From the NCBI GenBank assembly GCA_022478985.1, contig JAKSZP010000210.1, forward strand, positions 62,001 through 126,000: 64,000 nucleotides of DNA, in the 5' to 3' direction. Below the pieces are notes generated by a model. It ran no database searches. It was not told the origin of the DNA and was given only the letters and a program-made list of their open reading frames with translations. Position numbers and translations under genes: made by a program. The stretch comes from Massospora cicadina. Taxonomy: Eukaryota > Entomophthoromycota > Entomophthoromycetes > Entomophthorales > Entomophthoraceae. Below, piece after piece: positions 44,421 through 55,100 of the stretch (position 1 is the stretch's first letter; the number at the start of each line of letters is the position of its first letter).

Positions 44421-45460
44421 GTCAGGCTAACATTTTCTGTACAGGCTCATCCTCATCTTCCCAGTCATTGATGGTTATTAAGAGATCATGTAGCCTCTCT
44501 GCCTTGCTATTATCTAATTGAAGGACCAGCAGCCAAGATAACCCATCAACATTCACGTAAAAAGTTTCAGCACAGTGTTTGATCTTCATGTCTTAATGCT
44601 GGAGCTTTAGAGCCCAGCGAGCTAACTGGCCAGTAAAATCTTTAATGTTCTGTAACCATTTTAGTGATACGTGGTCAGTAATCACAGTGAAAGTAGTTCC
44701 ATATATGAAAGGGTGGTAGTTATTTACAGCTAACAGAACAGCAAGGCACTCCTTCTCCGTTACACTATAGTTATGTTCAGCTATTTACAGCATCTTACTA
44801 AAGTAGAATACAGAATGATCTACACCGTTTTCGTCCAATTGGGCTAAGATGGCCCAACGGCATAGTCTGAAGCATCAGTGAATAAGATGAAGGGTTTATT
44901 ATAATCTGGGTACTATAGTATAGGACGTTGTTGCAGCAGTTGATTCAGAGTCTAAAAAGCAGCATCTGTTTTGCACCCCACTGAAAAGGAGTGTTCTTGG
45001 TCAATAGGCGAATAAGAGGATCGCTGAGTTGGGAAAACTTAGGGATGAACTGATGGTAATATCCTATCATCTCTAGAAATACCTGAATATCCCTTAAAGT
45101 TTTTAGGGGGAGGAATTTTTGATATCGCTTCAACCTTATCTTGAGTTGGTTGAATTTCTTTTTGGGAAATGGAATGGCCAAGGAAATACAGTTTCTTTTA
45201 AAAGAAAGTACACTTTAGGGCTTTAACTTAATATTTGACTTACGTAGACATTGAAACACCTCCTTCAGGTGCTCAAGATGTTTGTTGAACGTTTTTGAAA
45301 TACTACAATGTCATTGAGATAAACAATGACGCAGCTTAACTTAAAATCCTGCATTATGGTCCATCGCATGCTATAAAGTTGTAGGTGTGTTGCACAACCC
45401 TTGAGGTAATCAGGTTGGTTGGAAGAGACTCTCACTACAAATGAGAGCACATTTCCCCTG
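44421..45460 (-). pseudogene. Reverse transcriptase end and RNase H, gypsy C copy 2
   Basis: RNase H and connection: MIGYYHQFIPKFSQLSDPLI near 45020-45060 and the tether near 44580. The catalytic RT loop near 45320-45340 reads VIVYLNDIVVF, with Asn for the first Asp, so it is inactive. The same enzyme in copy 1 lost the second Asp instead, so the two copies died independently. Confidence 0.75.
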
Positions 45461-46739
45461 GTCTTCAGGGGAGAGGTCCATTTGCCAATGTCCGCTAGCT
45501 AAGTCCATGGCAGAAAATAAGTTAAAGCCAGAGAGTTAGGCCAAGGCGTTGTCAATGCAATGGAGAGGATAGCTATCCTTTTTTGTGAGATTATTTAACT
45601 TGCAGTAGTCCATGACTATCCTATGACCGCCATTTTCTTTTATATTAGCTAGAGAGGGGAAGACCAGGGGCTTTGTGAAGGTACTACAACCCTGCATTGA
45701 GTAACTGTTGAAGCTCCATCCTCATTTGCTGTTCATCTACCTTTAATTTGAGGTAAGGTTTTAACCAAATGGGATGGGCATCACCCACATCAATGGAGTG
45801 GCATCAGCCCTTCATGTGACCATAAACATTATTAGATTTAGAGAATAAATTGCTATAGTTATCAAGGAGAGTGTGAACTTTTTCCAGATCATCTGGGGTC
45901 AGCTCATCCAAGATATGGACGTTGGGTAAAGTACATACCAGGCTATCTGTTGGCAGGCCCATATCCATCATAGAGTTAATAGAGTAAATTTATTCAATGT
46001 CCTCCGCAGGGACTAACAAGCCTCTGCCAATCTCCTGGTGTTTTTTTACAACTATGTCCTTTGAGGAGCGGTTCCCCAATAGCAAAGTAATGGGCCTCTG
46101 GTAAGCTGGTTCAAGAATGCCAAGTAATACCTGAGGCTCTAAGAGACTAATGCCATCAATACTTATAAGGTGCAACAAACAGTGGTGTGGAAGTTGAAGC
46201 ATGATTTTTGTATTGACCACTTGTTATTTACCAGGCTTAATCAAAACCTCATCTGCAGCATAGAAAGGGATACCTTCCCTAGCATCCAATTAATTGGGCA
46301 GTTTCTTTGTGTTTCACCCAAAAGTGGAGTAAGTCAAGGTTATAGCTGTGAAGGGGTGTTTGACCAGGCTAGAGTATTCATTCTTTCTGGGTTCTTTATT
46401 TTGATAAGACTAATGGGACTTCATAGTTGAGTAACTAGAGACTACCTTGCTTCATGTTGATTATTCCCTCATACTCAGTCACAAATTGAGTGCCAATAAG
46501 CATATCATATGCTTTATTATCCAAAGTCACAGCAAGGGCTGATAAGATAAGCTTCCCATTGTGAATGGGAAGGGAAGAGTATGCCCTGATAGCACGGGTA
46601 TTATTGGGGCCTGCAGTTGCGAATTCTTGTGTGTACTCCAAGTTAGGCGCTAGCTTTATCTTCTTTATAAGCTTAGTGGAGATCACGTTAAAAGGGGAGC
46701 CAGTTTCCAGGATATCCAGTATTCAGACCTTTTGAATGA
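45461..46739 (-). pseudogene. Protease, linker and RT start, gypsy C copy 2
   Basis: The protease site near 46690-46720 reads ILETGSPFNVIS (Glu where Asp is expected), followed by KAYDMLIGTQFVTEYEGIIN near 46470-46530. The linker at 46220-45990 matches copy 1 near 13690-13880 (GNRSSKDIVVKKHQEI against TNKDMVVKKHKEI). RT N-terminal pieces follow, heavily broken. Confidence 0.7.
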
Positions 46740-47281
46740 CCACTCAAACCTTAGTAAGCGTTCCTCCAAAATTAGGTGACAAAGCTAAGACCACCTTGAG
46801 CCGTAAAATGGAGGTTAACTTTCTAGCAGTCTCAGGATAATTATCCATGATGTATTTTAAGGGATGAACCCGCTAAAGTGAGTGTATCAAGCCAGCTAAA
46901 AATTGGTCACCATCACTAGCAGTGTCATTAACTTTTTACACCCTAAAATTTGGCTGAGGTACATTTCCTCAGGTATGGTGGTCTCATCTACTCCTCCAGC
47001 ATTCAATGATCAGGTAATTCTACTTCTGTGGAGGCTTCCAAATATATCAACCAACGTCATTGTAGCCCCCATCAGATCCTACCCAAGGGTATTCTCAACA
47101 AAGGGCAAAGCTGTGATGGAGGTAGGGGAGATGGCCATAGAAAATTGGGTAGCCTTAGGGGCTGCATTATCCAGCTTGGCTGGAAAGGAAGGCACAGAGG
47201 CTTTGGTATGCTTGTTCAAGAGTATGGTATTTGCTACCTTACAGGTTGAGAAAGCAGGTTTCACAGGTAGGATAAGCACAG

Positions 47282-48201
47282 TGTAAGTCCCGGTGAATGT
47301 CCTCTGGGTGTTGATCAGGCCATCTTTCTGTTCCTGAGCAAGAAGGTACCAAAGAGGATGGCTATACCCCTCGTTACTCAGGGCGATTTCGCTCACGTGG
47401 TAGACAAGCGCTGGGTAATAGCCCTTCCGCTTTGGATCCCACTTCCAGTACCTGCACTCTCCTCAGCAGAACTGTTATGAGGAATCAGTGAAATCTGCAC
47501 TAAGGTTGCCAAAATGGAATCAATTGCAACTAATTTGAGCAGCAATCAGCCTAATACTCAGATTTCAAATGGTCAAAAAGGTATGAAGACCAAGCTATTA
47601 ACTGGAATGCCCAACAGTTGCAATTTGGTTTACATGATGATTGGAAAAATCCCCCCTCCCAAATCCATCAGACATCACCCCTGATGGGCAGCTTCCTGCC
47701 AGCAAATCAGGTGTTGCACCTGACACAATGCCACTGGCTGCAACTCAGCCCACCACTGAATTTTGTGATGTTAGTCCCCAGAGAACTAACCCGCCAATTC
47801 CCAAATAGTTCACCGCTTAGGTCAAACTGACCGCAACTTGGCCTGCCACCAAATTTTGTGATGTCGGTTCCCAGGGAACTAACCTGCCCATTTCCAAAAT
47901 AATTCGCCGCTTAGGTCAAACTTGTGGAACCCGATCCTGGCTTGTTTTCCCTCAAAATTGATGATTATTTAATCAGGCGCATTGCACTGAGAAAATTGTT
48001 AGTCAACTCTCCTTCCTTAAATTTTCAAATAAAAACAACTTCCCCCAAAATCACATTTTTATCTGTTGAGAATTAAGCTCCCTTCCAGTTCCATATTCGT
48101 CATACCAGCAGCAGTGCCTCTGGCATTCTGGTTTGCCACTTGGATGCTCTGGCATCTGGGCTGGCAGGCCAATCTAATTCTTACTTGCTGCTCACCTGAC
48201 A
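47282..48201 (+). repeat. 5' LTR of F1
   Basis: 920 bases, TGTAAGTCCC... to ...CACCTGACA. It differs from the 3' LTR mainly by a 93-base tandem duplication (about 47740-47925). The core promoter TATTTAAT near 47966 and AATAAA near 48029 correspond to those of F3. Confidence 0.85.
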
Positions 48202-48356
48202 TATTCGACCAACCATCAATCTCTACCATTTCCGCCTTTCTTGTAGATATTAGTGCAGCAATGGTCCCTTCTTTCCAACTGAATCAGGTCGTGAAGAAGG
48301 TTATCCCTACCTACATTAATCCCATCCCACTCCAAACTCCAAACCCAAAACCATAG
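48066..48356 (+). pseudogene. Hydrophobic frame in U5 of F1 reading into the leader
   Basis: 96 codons that contain VIPAAVPLAFWFATWMLWHL (near 48090-48150), the conserved hydrophobic segment of F LTRs. The frame runs out of the LTR at 48201 and through MVPSFQLNQVVKKV to a stop at 48356. The first hydrophobic segment seen in F2 and F3 is not in this frame. A link between this frame and a gag start is possible but unproven. Confidence 0.4.
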
Positions 48357-48418
48357 TTGCCATGGCTACCTTGCTCATGTCAGTAGGGTCTGACATCTCA
48401 ACTTGCAATGAGTTTGCT

Positions 48419-48946
48419 CCCCAAAACCCAGTAGTTTCCCAGATGTCGCCCTTCAAAGGTGCAATTCCCATATAACTGGATCTGATCATTGTCAAAAATG
48501 AGGAAGAGGCTGAGGAAGAGGCTATCCTGGCATCCCAGAAATTGCGACGTTCCATCCAATATCTCGTGGCTTGGAAAGGATATCCAGCCTATGAGAACAG
48601 TTGGGGCAAGGCGCACAATTGCACAAATTGCATGAACCTGGTTGAAGCGTTCCAGATATCCCACCCCGAGATTCTCTGTCTCCCCCAAAGCCCAGTAGTT
48701 TCCCAGCTGCCGCCCTTCAAAGGTGCGATTCCCATGGAACTGGAACCGATCATCATCAAAAATGGGGAAGAGGCTGAGGAAGAGGCTATCCTGGCATCCC
48801 AGAAATCGCGATGTTCCATCCAATATCTCATGGCTTGGAAAGGATATCCGGCCTATGAGAACAGTTGGGCAAGGCACGTGACTGTGTGAATTGCATGAAT
48901 CTGGTCAAAGCGTTCCACATATCACCCTGAGATTCTCCATTTCCCC
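48419..48946 (+). pseudogene. Tandem duplicated chromodomain of F1 integrase
   Basis: Two 264-base units (48419-48682 and 48683-48946) are direct repeats and exactly 88 codons long, so the frame is kept. Each encodes an acidic linker (EEAEEEAILASQK) and a chromodomain core (SIQYLVAWKGYPAYENSW or SIQYLMAWKGYPAYENSW) followed, in unit 1, by NLVEAFQISHPE. Unit 1 has a stop before its linker (near 48475) and unit 2 has a one-base loss after ENSW. The units are very alike, so the duplication is recent. A chromodomain at the integrase end is the mark of chromoviruses. Confidence 0.8.
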
Positions 48947-49037
48947 CAAAAACCTGCGTCAGTAATGGCAATCAAGTTACCCAAAGTTCACAAGAATGTG
49001 GCTCTCATACAGTTTCCAAGTGATGAGGCTCTTCTCT

Positions 49038-49056
49038 TAGAAAAAGGAAAGGGTAA
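49038..49056 (+). promoter_or_regulatory. Polypurine tract of F1
   Basis: A purine run, AGAAAAAGGAAAGGG, ends three bases before the 3' LTR start TGTAAG at 49057. This position fixes the plus orientation of F1. The pol frame from the chromodomains stays open across it into the LTR. Confidence 0.65.
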
Positions 49057-49882
49057 TGTAAGTCCCAGTGAATGTCCTCTGGGCATCAATCGGTCCATCT
49101 TTCCATTCCCAAGCAAAAAGGTAACAAAGAGGATGGCCATACCCCTCGTTACTCAGGGCAATCTCACTCATGTGGTAGACAAGCGCTGGGTAATAGCCCT
49201 TCTGCTTTATATCCCACTTCCAGTACCCACACTCTCCTCAGCAGAACTGTTATGAGGAATCAGTGAAATCTGCACCAAGGTTGGTAAAATGGAATTTATT
49301 ACAACTAATTTGAGCGGCAATCAGCCTGATACTCAGAACTCAAATGGTCAAAAAGGTATGAAGACTGAGCTATTGGCCAGAATTCCTGACGGTTGTGATT
49401 TGGTTTACATGGTGATTGAAAAAATCCCCCTCCCAAATCTGTCAGGCATCACCCCCAATGGGCAGCTTCCTGCCAGCAAATTGGGCATTGTGCCTGACAA
49501 AATGCCACTGACCGCAACTCAGCCCGCCGCCAAATGTTGCAATGTCAGTTCCCAGGGAACTAATTCACCCATTTCCTAAATAACTCGCCGCTTAGGTCAA
49601 ACTTGTGAAACCCAATCCTGGCTTATTTTCCCTCAAAATCAATGACTATTTAATCAGGCGCATCGCACTGAGAAAATTGTTAGTCAACTCTCCTTCCTTA
49701 AATTTTCCAATAAAAACAACTTCCCCCAAAATCACATTTTTATCTGCTGAGAATTAAGCTTCCTTCCAGTTCCATATTCGTTGTACCAGCAGCAGTGCCT
49801 CTGGCATTCTGGTTTGCCACTTTGGTGCTCTGGCATCTGGGCTGGCAGGCCAGTCTAATTCTTACTTGCTGTTCACCTGAAA
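49057..49882 (+). repeat. 3' LTR of F1
   Basis: 826 bases, ending TGAAA where the 5' LTR has TGACA. It carries a single copy of the 93-base unit that is doubled in the 5' LTR. The open frame 48965-49255 crosses its left border and includes PLVTQGNLTHVVDKRW, shared with F3. Confidence 0.82.
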
Positions 49883-50125
49883 CACAGGTGGACTCACTCC
49901 CAACTGTTCAACAGGCGGTAACTCCTCAAGGGTGAGAGCTGAAGGTTTCACCTCAGCTTCTTTATGAGTTGCACCTGAATGGAAGTTGGCAACATCTACT
50001 AATGCCTCCTTTAGATTATAAATACTTTTAGAACGGCTTTTCACTGAGATGATATTTCTGGTGAGAGAGGGCTAAAAAGATAACCCAGTTAACAAGGCAG
50101 TGAAAGCATCATCAAGGATGAGCAT

Positions 50126-51331
50126 TGTTAGATTTTGATGGTTGACTCAAAAATAAACCCTTCAAGAAAACCATCAAAGCTGATATATTGCTCCTATTGA
50201 TGGATCCTTTGATCCTTCCCAATTTATCCGCATAACTAGATTTTCTAAAACCGCCTCAATTGTACTTAAATTGTCCCAATTATCATTTTAATAATAGCTA
50301 TGATATAATTACTTTATGGCCGATTATGGGAACCACTTGAGTGAACCAAATGAATCTACAGCTCAAACTTAATTGCATTTTATGAATTTAATGCAAGTAT
50401 GATTAATGAATAATAAGTTTTATTTATGTCAGTCACCATAATTGGCATGATGTACTTACATATAGACTTTCAAATTAAGGAGTACCAAGTACTATCGAGA
50501 GGGTTGCCAAAGTCCCAATTAAGGGGGCGTCATTATTTTTATTCATATATTCTTTTCCATCAATTGTTGTATTTTGTCAGCTGTATGATGAAACGTTAGT
50601 ACTTGCACATGGACGGCCCAAATAGGGAGTACCTAGTACTATCAAGAGGCCTGCTGACATCCCAATTAGGGGTGCATCATTATTTGAATTCTATATATTC
50701 TTTTCCCCACTTATTTTATTTCGTCAGCTGTATGACAAAATGTAATTGGGCTGAATGAAAGGCAGATACACACCGCTGAGGTGCTAATATTATGCCTAAA
50801 ATCTTCCCAATTATGAGACTAGTAGTGCCTCCAATTGGGCTGAAACAATTGTAATTAATTTAATTCAAGGGCCAAATTAACTTGGGGATATTTAATGATC
50901 ACTGCCATAATCCATAGCGTATTGACATGGTTTTAATTAACTCATCTAATAGATGAGTATGGCAAGGAGATATCCTAGAGGTATAAAATACTGGCGCCTG
51001 GCCCTAAAATAAAATCATCATCTTTCCATACCTTCATATTTTCGTCTTATATCTTCCTATATTAATTTGATCTTCATATTAAGAGTGTAGACAAGCAAAC
51101 AGGGGAGCTTGTCATAATTACCTGTGTCTGGAGAGTTCCCAATTAGAGAGGGAAAATTACCCTATAAGAGACCAGGAGAGTCAGATATTGTTTTTTAGCT
51201 TTGTGAGCTTCTGAACGGTTAGGAAATACCATAAGACACATAGCATATTTGAGGATTTATCAGCTGAAACTCTTCCTGACTATCAAAACAGGAATACATT
51301 TAATAAGCTAGCTAATCCTCAAAAACTCACA
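50126..51331 (+). repeat. 5' LTR of gypsy B
   Basis: 1206 bases, TGTTAGATTTTG... to ...AACTCACA. U3 holds an imperfect two-copy tandem repeat of about 147 bases (units starting near 50479 and 50626), also present in the 3' LTR. The right border is set by the primer-binding-like TGGTGCTTAC at 51334. Confidence 0.8.
50982..50988 (+). promoter_or_regulatory. TATA box of the B LTR
   Basis: TATAAAA in the LTR, followed by a pyrimidine-rich stretch and about 350 bases of R-U5 before gag. It is placed as expected for the U3/R border. Confidence 0.5.
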
Positions 51332-51333
51332 AG

Positions 51334-51343
51334 TGGTGCTTAC
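51334..51343 (+). promoter_or_regulatory. Primer-binding site of gypsy B
   Basis: TGGTGCTTAC lies two bases after the LTR end and shortly before the gag ATG at 51352. It is nearly the same as in family C (TGGTGCTCAC). Confidence 0.55.
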
Positions 51344-51351
51344 TAAAAACC

Positions 51352-51870
51352 ATGTTGCACTTTAATATAAATAATTCATCCAAATACCAGGCAGGAGTTG
51401 CCAGAATTTATGATGAAAATGACATGGAAACCAGTGACAGAGAAATCACTGAGTACTTCAACACTGCACGCCAGAATACCGAGGAGAGCACTTCATACTC
51501 CTTGGATCTAATCATGGTGGGAGGAGGGCATGTGGGCATAACTGTCCCTATCGAGTTTACCTCTGATAGTGTGAAGGAGATGATGGAGACCCTATTTCAT
51601 GGGTATAGAATTGGTACATCGAAAATGGACCCATCTTCTGGGCTGTTTTACTACTTGAAGGATCAGGCCTTCAAGATGGAGATGTATATGCGGTACCAAG
51701 AGGCGCCCATGGCAACCTTGGCCAAATGCCTCAACTGTACACAAGCAACCAACGAGTTTTTGGTTAGCTTTGCACAGCCCTCAATCAAGCACACCCAAAG
51801 GATTCTGGCTCAACAGAATCTAGAGCTTGCAGAAATTTACAGAATACAAGAGGAGGAGCAATCTTCCTGA
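51352..51870 (+). CDS. gag N-terminal domain of gypsy B, unknown fold
   Basis: An ATG at 51352 just after the primer site opens 172 codons without a stop, the longest clean stretch of B. It contains SLDLIMVGGGHVGITVPIEF, then a predicted helical part and AKCLNCTQATNEF, and ends in a Gln/Glu-rich coiled-coil-like segment (HTQRILAQQNLELAEIYRIQ). Family A has only a short coiled coil at the matching place (60307-59978). I do not recognise the Gly-rich domain. The frame continues after one TGA (51868-51870) into more coiled coil. Confidence 0.6.
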   Translation: MLHFNINNSSKYQAGVARIYDENDMETSDREITEYFNTARQNTEESTSYSLDLIMVGGGHVGITVPIEFTSDSVKEMMETLFHGYRIGTSKMDPSSGLFYYLKDQAFKMEMYMRYQEAPMATLAKCLNCTQATNEFLVSFAQPSIKHTQRILAQQNLELAEIYRIQEEEQSS

Positions 51871-53270
51871 TCAGGCTTACTGGATAAGTTGAATTCCAGT
51901 TTTAGTGAAGTTAGAAAGTCTATTGTAAATAATACGGAATAGGTGAATGATGCCCACAGAAGAGTGAACACCTTGGAAGATCAACTCAATAAAAAGTTCC
52001 AAAAATTGCAGCTGAGGTCCTCTCTTTACATGGACTGACCAGTGGGTGGGTCAATAATATCAGTAAATGCTGCCAGAAATTGGAGAATTACTCCGAATTC
52101 TTGTCATCTCAGACCAAACATTTAACTGAAGATTCCACATTTGCTCAGAAAAGCCACTTGGAATTGAAAACATGCATGTTCAACTCAATGAATATGTCCA
52201 AACTGAGCTGGGAATATTGTAAAAGAGCATCAAAGATCTGGCTGCCATGCCAGTAGGGCTGAATAACGAGGAAGAATTTGAGAAAATTCAGGAAGAATAT
52301 ATGAAACTCTGGTCAACAATATCATCTGTGCAAGCAAAGAACGTCAAACTTACTAAAGAAAAACAAGATCTCCAAACACAGCTATCAGTAACTAATGACC
52401 GCGTTGCCAATCTGATCAAAAATGTGAAGCATATACTGGCTTCTCAAATTTTTTTAGAAAGAATGTGAAGACCTTAAAAAGGAAGTCAACGACCAAAAAG
52501 AGAGAAGTTGCAACTGTTCAACTAGTCCTTGAGGGGGGAGAGCAATAAAACCTCTAAGTATTTAGGCAGAACACAACTGAAGAAATTACATAAGGCCCAA
52601 ATTCAGGAGTCCAAATTGAGCAGTTCAGAGCAATCTCATGAAGCAGAATCCTCCAGAGTTGAGACGGATAATGAAACAGATATTTTGAATGTTTGCTCAA
52701 TGCCAAAAATTCTTGTTTCCATCCCAACTCCGGATGATACTTGTCATGAATGAACTTCAATTTTGACCAAAGATTCCTCCAGATGCTTGCACTCTATATG
52801 AAGCGTAACTCCTCTGGCCAATTCTGGGCGCAATGACTTAAAACCCTTGAATTTTCCAGAATTTGACAAAGAAGGAAATGTCCATTTGTTCATAAAATTA
52901 TTTGAAAAGGCTATGGAAGGAGAATCAGATCATGCAAAGTCTACAGCTCTCATTAATTGTCTGGACTCACATAGTGTCAACCTTGTTATTCCCTATTTAA
53001 GTGACGATTGGTTCTATTTGGATGTGAAAAAGGCCGTTGTAAGACAATTTGGAGGCCCTTATAAACTATCAGCCAGGAAGACAAACTTACTCAATATTGA
53101 ATTTCAGCAGAATGAGTCTATCTGAGACTTTGCAGATAGATTTTTCCATGAGGCTCAGGTCTTACTCAGTTTAGGTGCCATAGACAAATCCGATGCAAAG
53201 ATTGCAATGCAGCATGCCATCAAGCCATACTGAGACTTGCAGCGTGTCATGATCCCAGCCTTTAATTGGC
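51871..53270 (+). pseudogene. gag middle and capsid of gypsy B
   Basis: Coiled-coil-like pieces (51871-52020; 52247-52468) lead to a capsid-like region at 52847-53125 (NFPEFDKEGNVHLFIKLFEK, ALINCLDSHSVNLVIPYLSD). Family A has a parallel stretch at 59650-59400 (LLAFDKNGSITTFIKRFEMA). The frame breaks at TGA near 53125 and the sequence jumps at about 53270 to RNase H, losing the nucleocapsid, protease and RT. Confidence 0.7.
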
Positions 53271-53940
53271 CCGGGGGAGGACGGCGAGGAACACCCAGTT
53301 GCCTTTGCTAGTTGGACCATAAACATCCACAAATGGAACTACATGGTGACAGAATGTAAAATGTTTGGCAGCCATATATTCCTTCAAGCAATTTTGAGTT
53401 TATCTCTATGGCACTCACTTTACAGTTGTTACAGACCATTCATCCTTAAGATGGCTGAACAACCTGAAGGAACCTAAGGGCCAATTAGCACGGTGGGCAC
53501 TAAAAATTTAAGCCTATAATTACATGATTAAACATCATGCAGGAGTGAAGCACCAAAACGCCAACTGCCTATCCCATTTACCTATGATTGCCATTGTCAG
53601 TTTGGCCGCTGATGAGCTATTTCAAAAGATGGTCAGTGGAGAATTCCAGGATGAGCTTGAATCCGCTCAAAAATTACTCAGAGATCCATGAAAAAACACT
53701 TCAATTGAAAATGGGGTACTATACAAGATAATTGAAGGAAAAAAGGTTATTTTTCCACGACCCTCAACCCAAAAAGACCTAATAATGGCAGCGCATATGG
53801 CCATAGGTCATGGTGGAATTAAGAAGATGAAGGAACATCTTAAATTGTACTACTACTGGAAGTCAATGCACTTTGATATCCAGGAAACACTGGAGTGTTG
53901 TGCCAAATGCCAAGGCAAAAAACTGTTCCAAAAAGCACAT
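53271..53940 (+). pseudogene. RNase H end and integrase zinc region of gypsy B
   Basis: DGEEHPVAFAS at about 53280 begins the RNase H tail in line with family A (DDGEEHLVAYCS). The integrase zinc region follows at 53790-53920 (AAHMAIGHGGIKKMKEHLKL, then CAKC). Gypsy A then interrupts at 53941. Confidence 0.7.
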
Positions 53941-54762
53941 TGTTGAATATTTGGGCTTTGACTGATGGCTGGTTTGTTGTTTGTTGGAAACTGCAGCTTT
54001 GAGCGTCTATTGTGTGAGGACAATAGACAGGATGGTACTTTAGATTTATGATATAGCTTTTTGGTAATACTTCAATTGTATACCCAGTCATTTCACTTGG
54101 ATGATGGCATGCTGCCCTGATCCTACTGATCCCAAGTGAAAATCAACTTTAATATAAAATAAAGTGATAACGCAAAAGTTTATAAGATAAATTATAGACT
54201 TAATCCAGAAGTTAAAGGATGCCTTTATTAGTGTAAATGCAAGGATTATTTATAGGGTTCGATGTTAACCACATCTTACCCATGACGCCTTACTTTCAGT
54301 GACCCTTGGCCACATAAAAAGTTTGTAAGGACGTCTACAAATACTTCAACTCAGGGCATCATGCTCAGCCTCAGAGTTGGAGTAAACACCATCATCATCT
54401 ATGAGATGGCGTTTCGTCATATCTTCAAAATAGCTGAACCAATTTACTTTCACATGTATTCAGCAGCACATACCAAGGTGATTATTATCACTAATTAGTA
54501 ATTAATTTGGTCAAAAACTCAACCAACATTAAAAACTAATTTTGACATAGACTAAAAAGCCCACATGCTCGAGTTATTAAATCAAAACTTAAATCTAAGT
54601 TTGACCTAACCAACAAAGCCCTTGAGCCTGTGTCATCATAGTCAAATTTAATTAAGTAAAATTGCTAGGCTGCAAGTCCCAAGTTCAGATACTTAGGATA
54701 CACCTGAACCATAATTGTTGATATCAAATATCTGACAATTAGATCCAGTCAATTCCTCAACA
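53941..54762 (-). repeat. 3' LTR of gypsy A
   Basis: 822 bases. On the minus strand it follows the purine tract AAGGTGGGGGAAG (54763-54775). It is nearly the same as 60242-61065. Confidence 0.92.
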
Positions 54763-54775
54763 CTTCCCCCACCTT
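54763..54775 (-). promoter_or_regulatory. Polypurine tract of gypsy A
   Basis: The minus strand reads AAGGTGGGGGAAG right before the LTR start TGTTGAGG. Gypsy B has the similar AAGTGGGGGAAA before its 3' LTR (62231-62242). Confidence 0.7.
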
Positions 54776-55100
54776 GACTGGATATAAGCGGCGGATACCC
54801 TTCTTCCTGGGTCGCACTGTCTAACTCTTCACCTTCCTCAAAGTTTGAATGTCATCTCAATAGCCTTCCCTAAGCTGATAAGGCCAGCATGCCTGATGAC
54901 GAGCTTTCTTGGTTTTTGGTGCATCTCCATCAGGGTCTAGACAGTTAGAACTTGTATGAAGTCCGCATCTCTCTGATTCTGTTTCAGGATTCTTCAGTTT
55001 GATCGCGCTCTCCTCCCCCACCAAAGAGGGGATACCTACTTCTAATGCCTGTGAGGCATCAATCTATAAAATAAACTATATGATTTGCAATTATTATTTT
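54776..55100. other. 3' non-coding part of gypsy A
   Basis: No frame recognised between the integrase end and the polypurine tract; length about 330 bases. Confidence 0.5.

Larger units (their letters stand above)
47277..49887 (+). mobile_element. Short LTR element F1 with two chromodomains
   Basis: LTRs 47282-48201 and 49057-49882 lie between exact 5-bp duplications CACAG (47277-47281 and 49883-49887). Only 855 bases lie between the LTRs. They hold a short gag-like start (MVPSFQLNQVVKKV near 48260) and then the integrase C-terminal region with a duplicated chromodomain. Capsid, protease, RT, RNase H and the integrase core are gone, so F1 could move only with help. It inserted in gag of gypsy C copy 2. 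Confidence 0.85.
46740..50125 (-). pseudogene. gag of gypsy C copy 2, split by F1 and cut by gypsy B
   Basis: Pieces at 46740-47276 and 49888-50125 join across the F1 insertion: EELPPVEQLGVSPPV (49900-49950) continues into PAFSTCKVANTILLNK (47215-47255). The region is rich in Ser, Pro and Ala as in copy 1. The N-terminal capsid part is missing because gypsy B begins at 50126. Confidence 0.6.
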
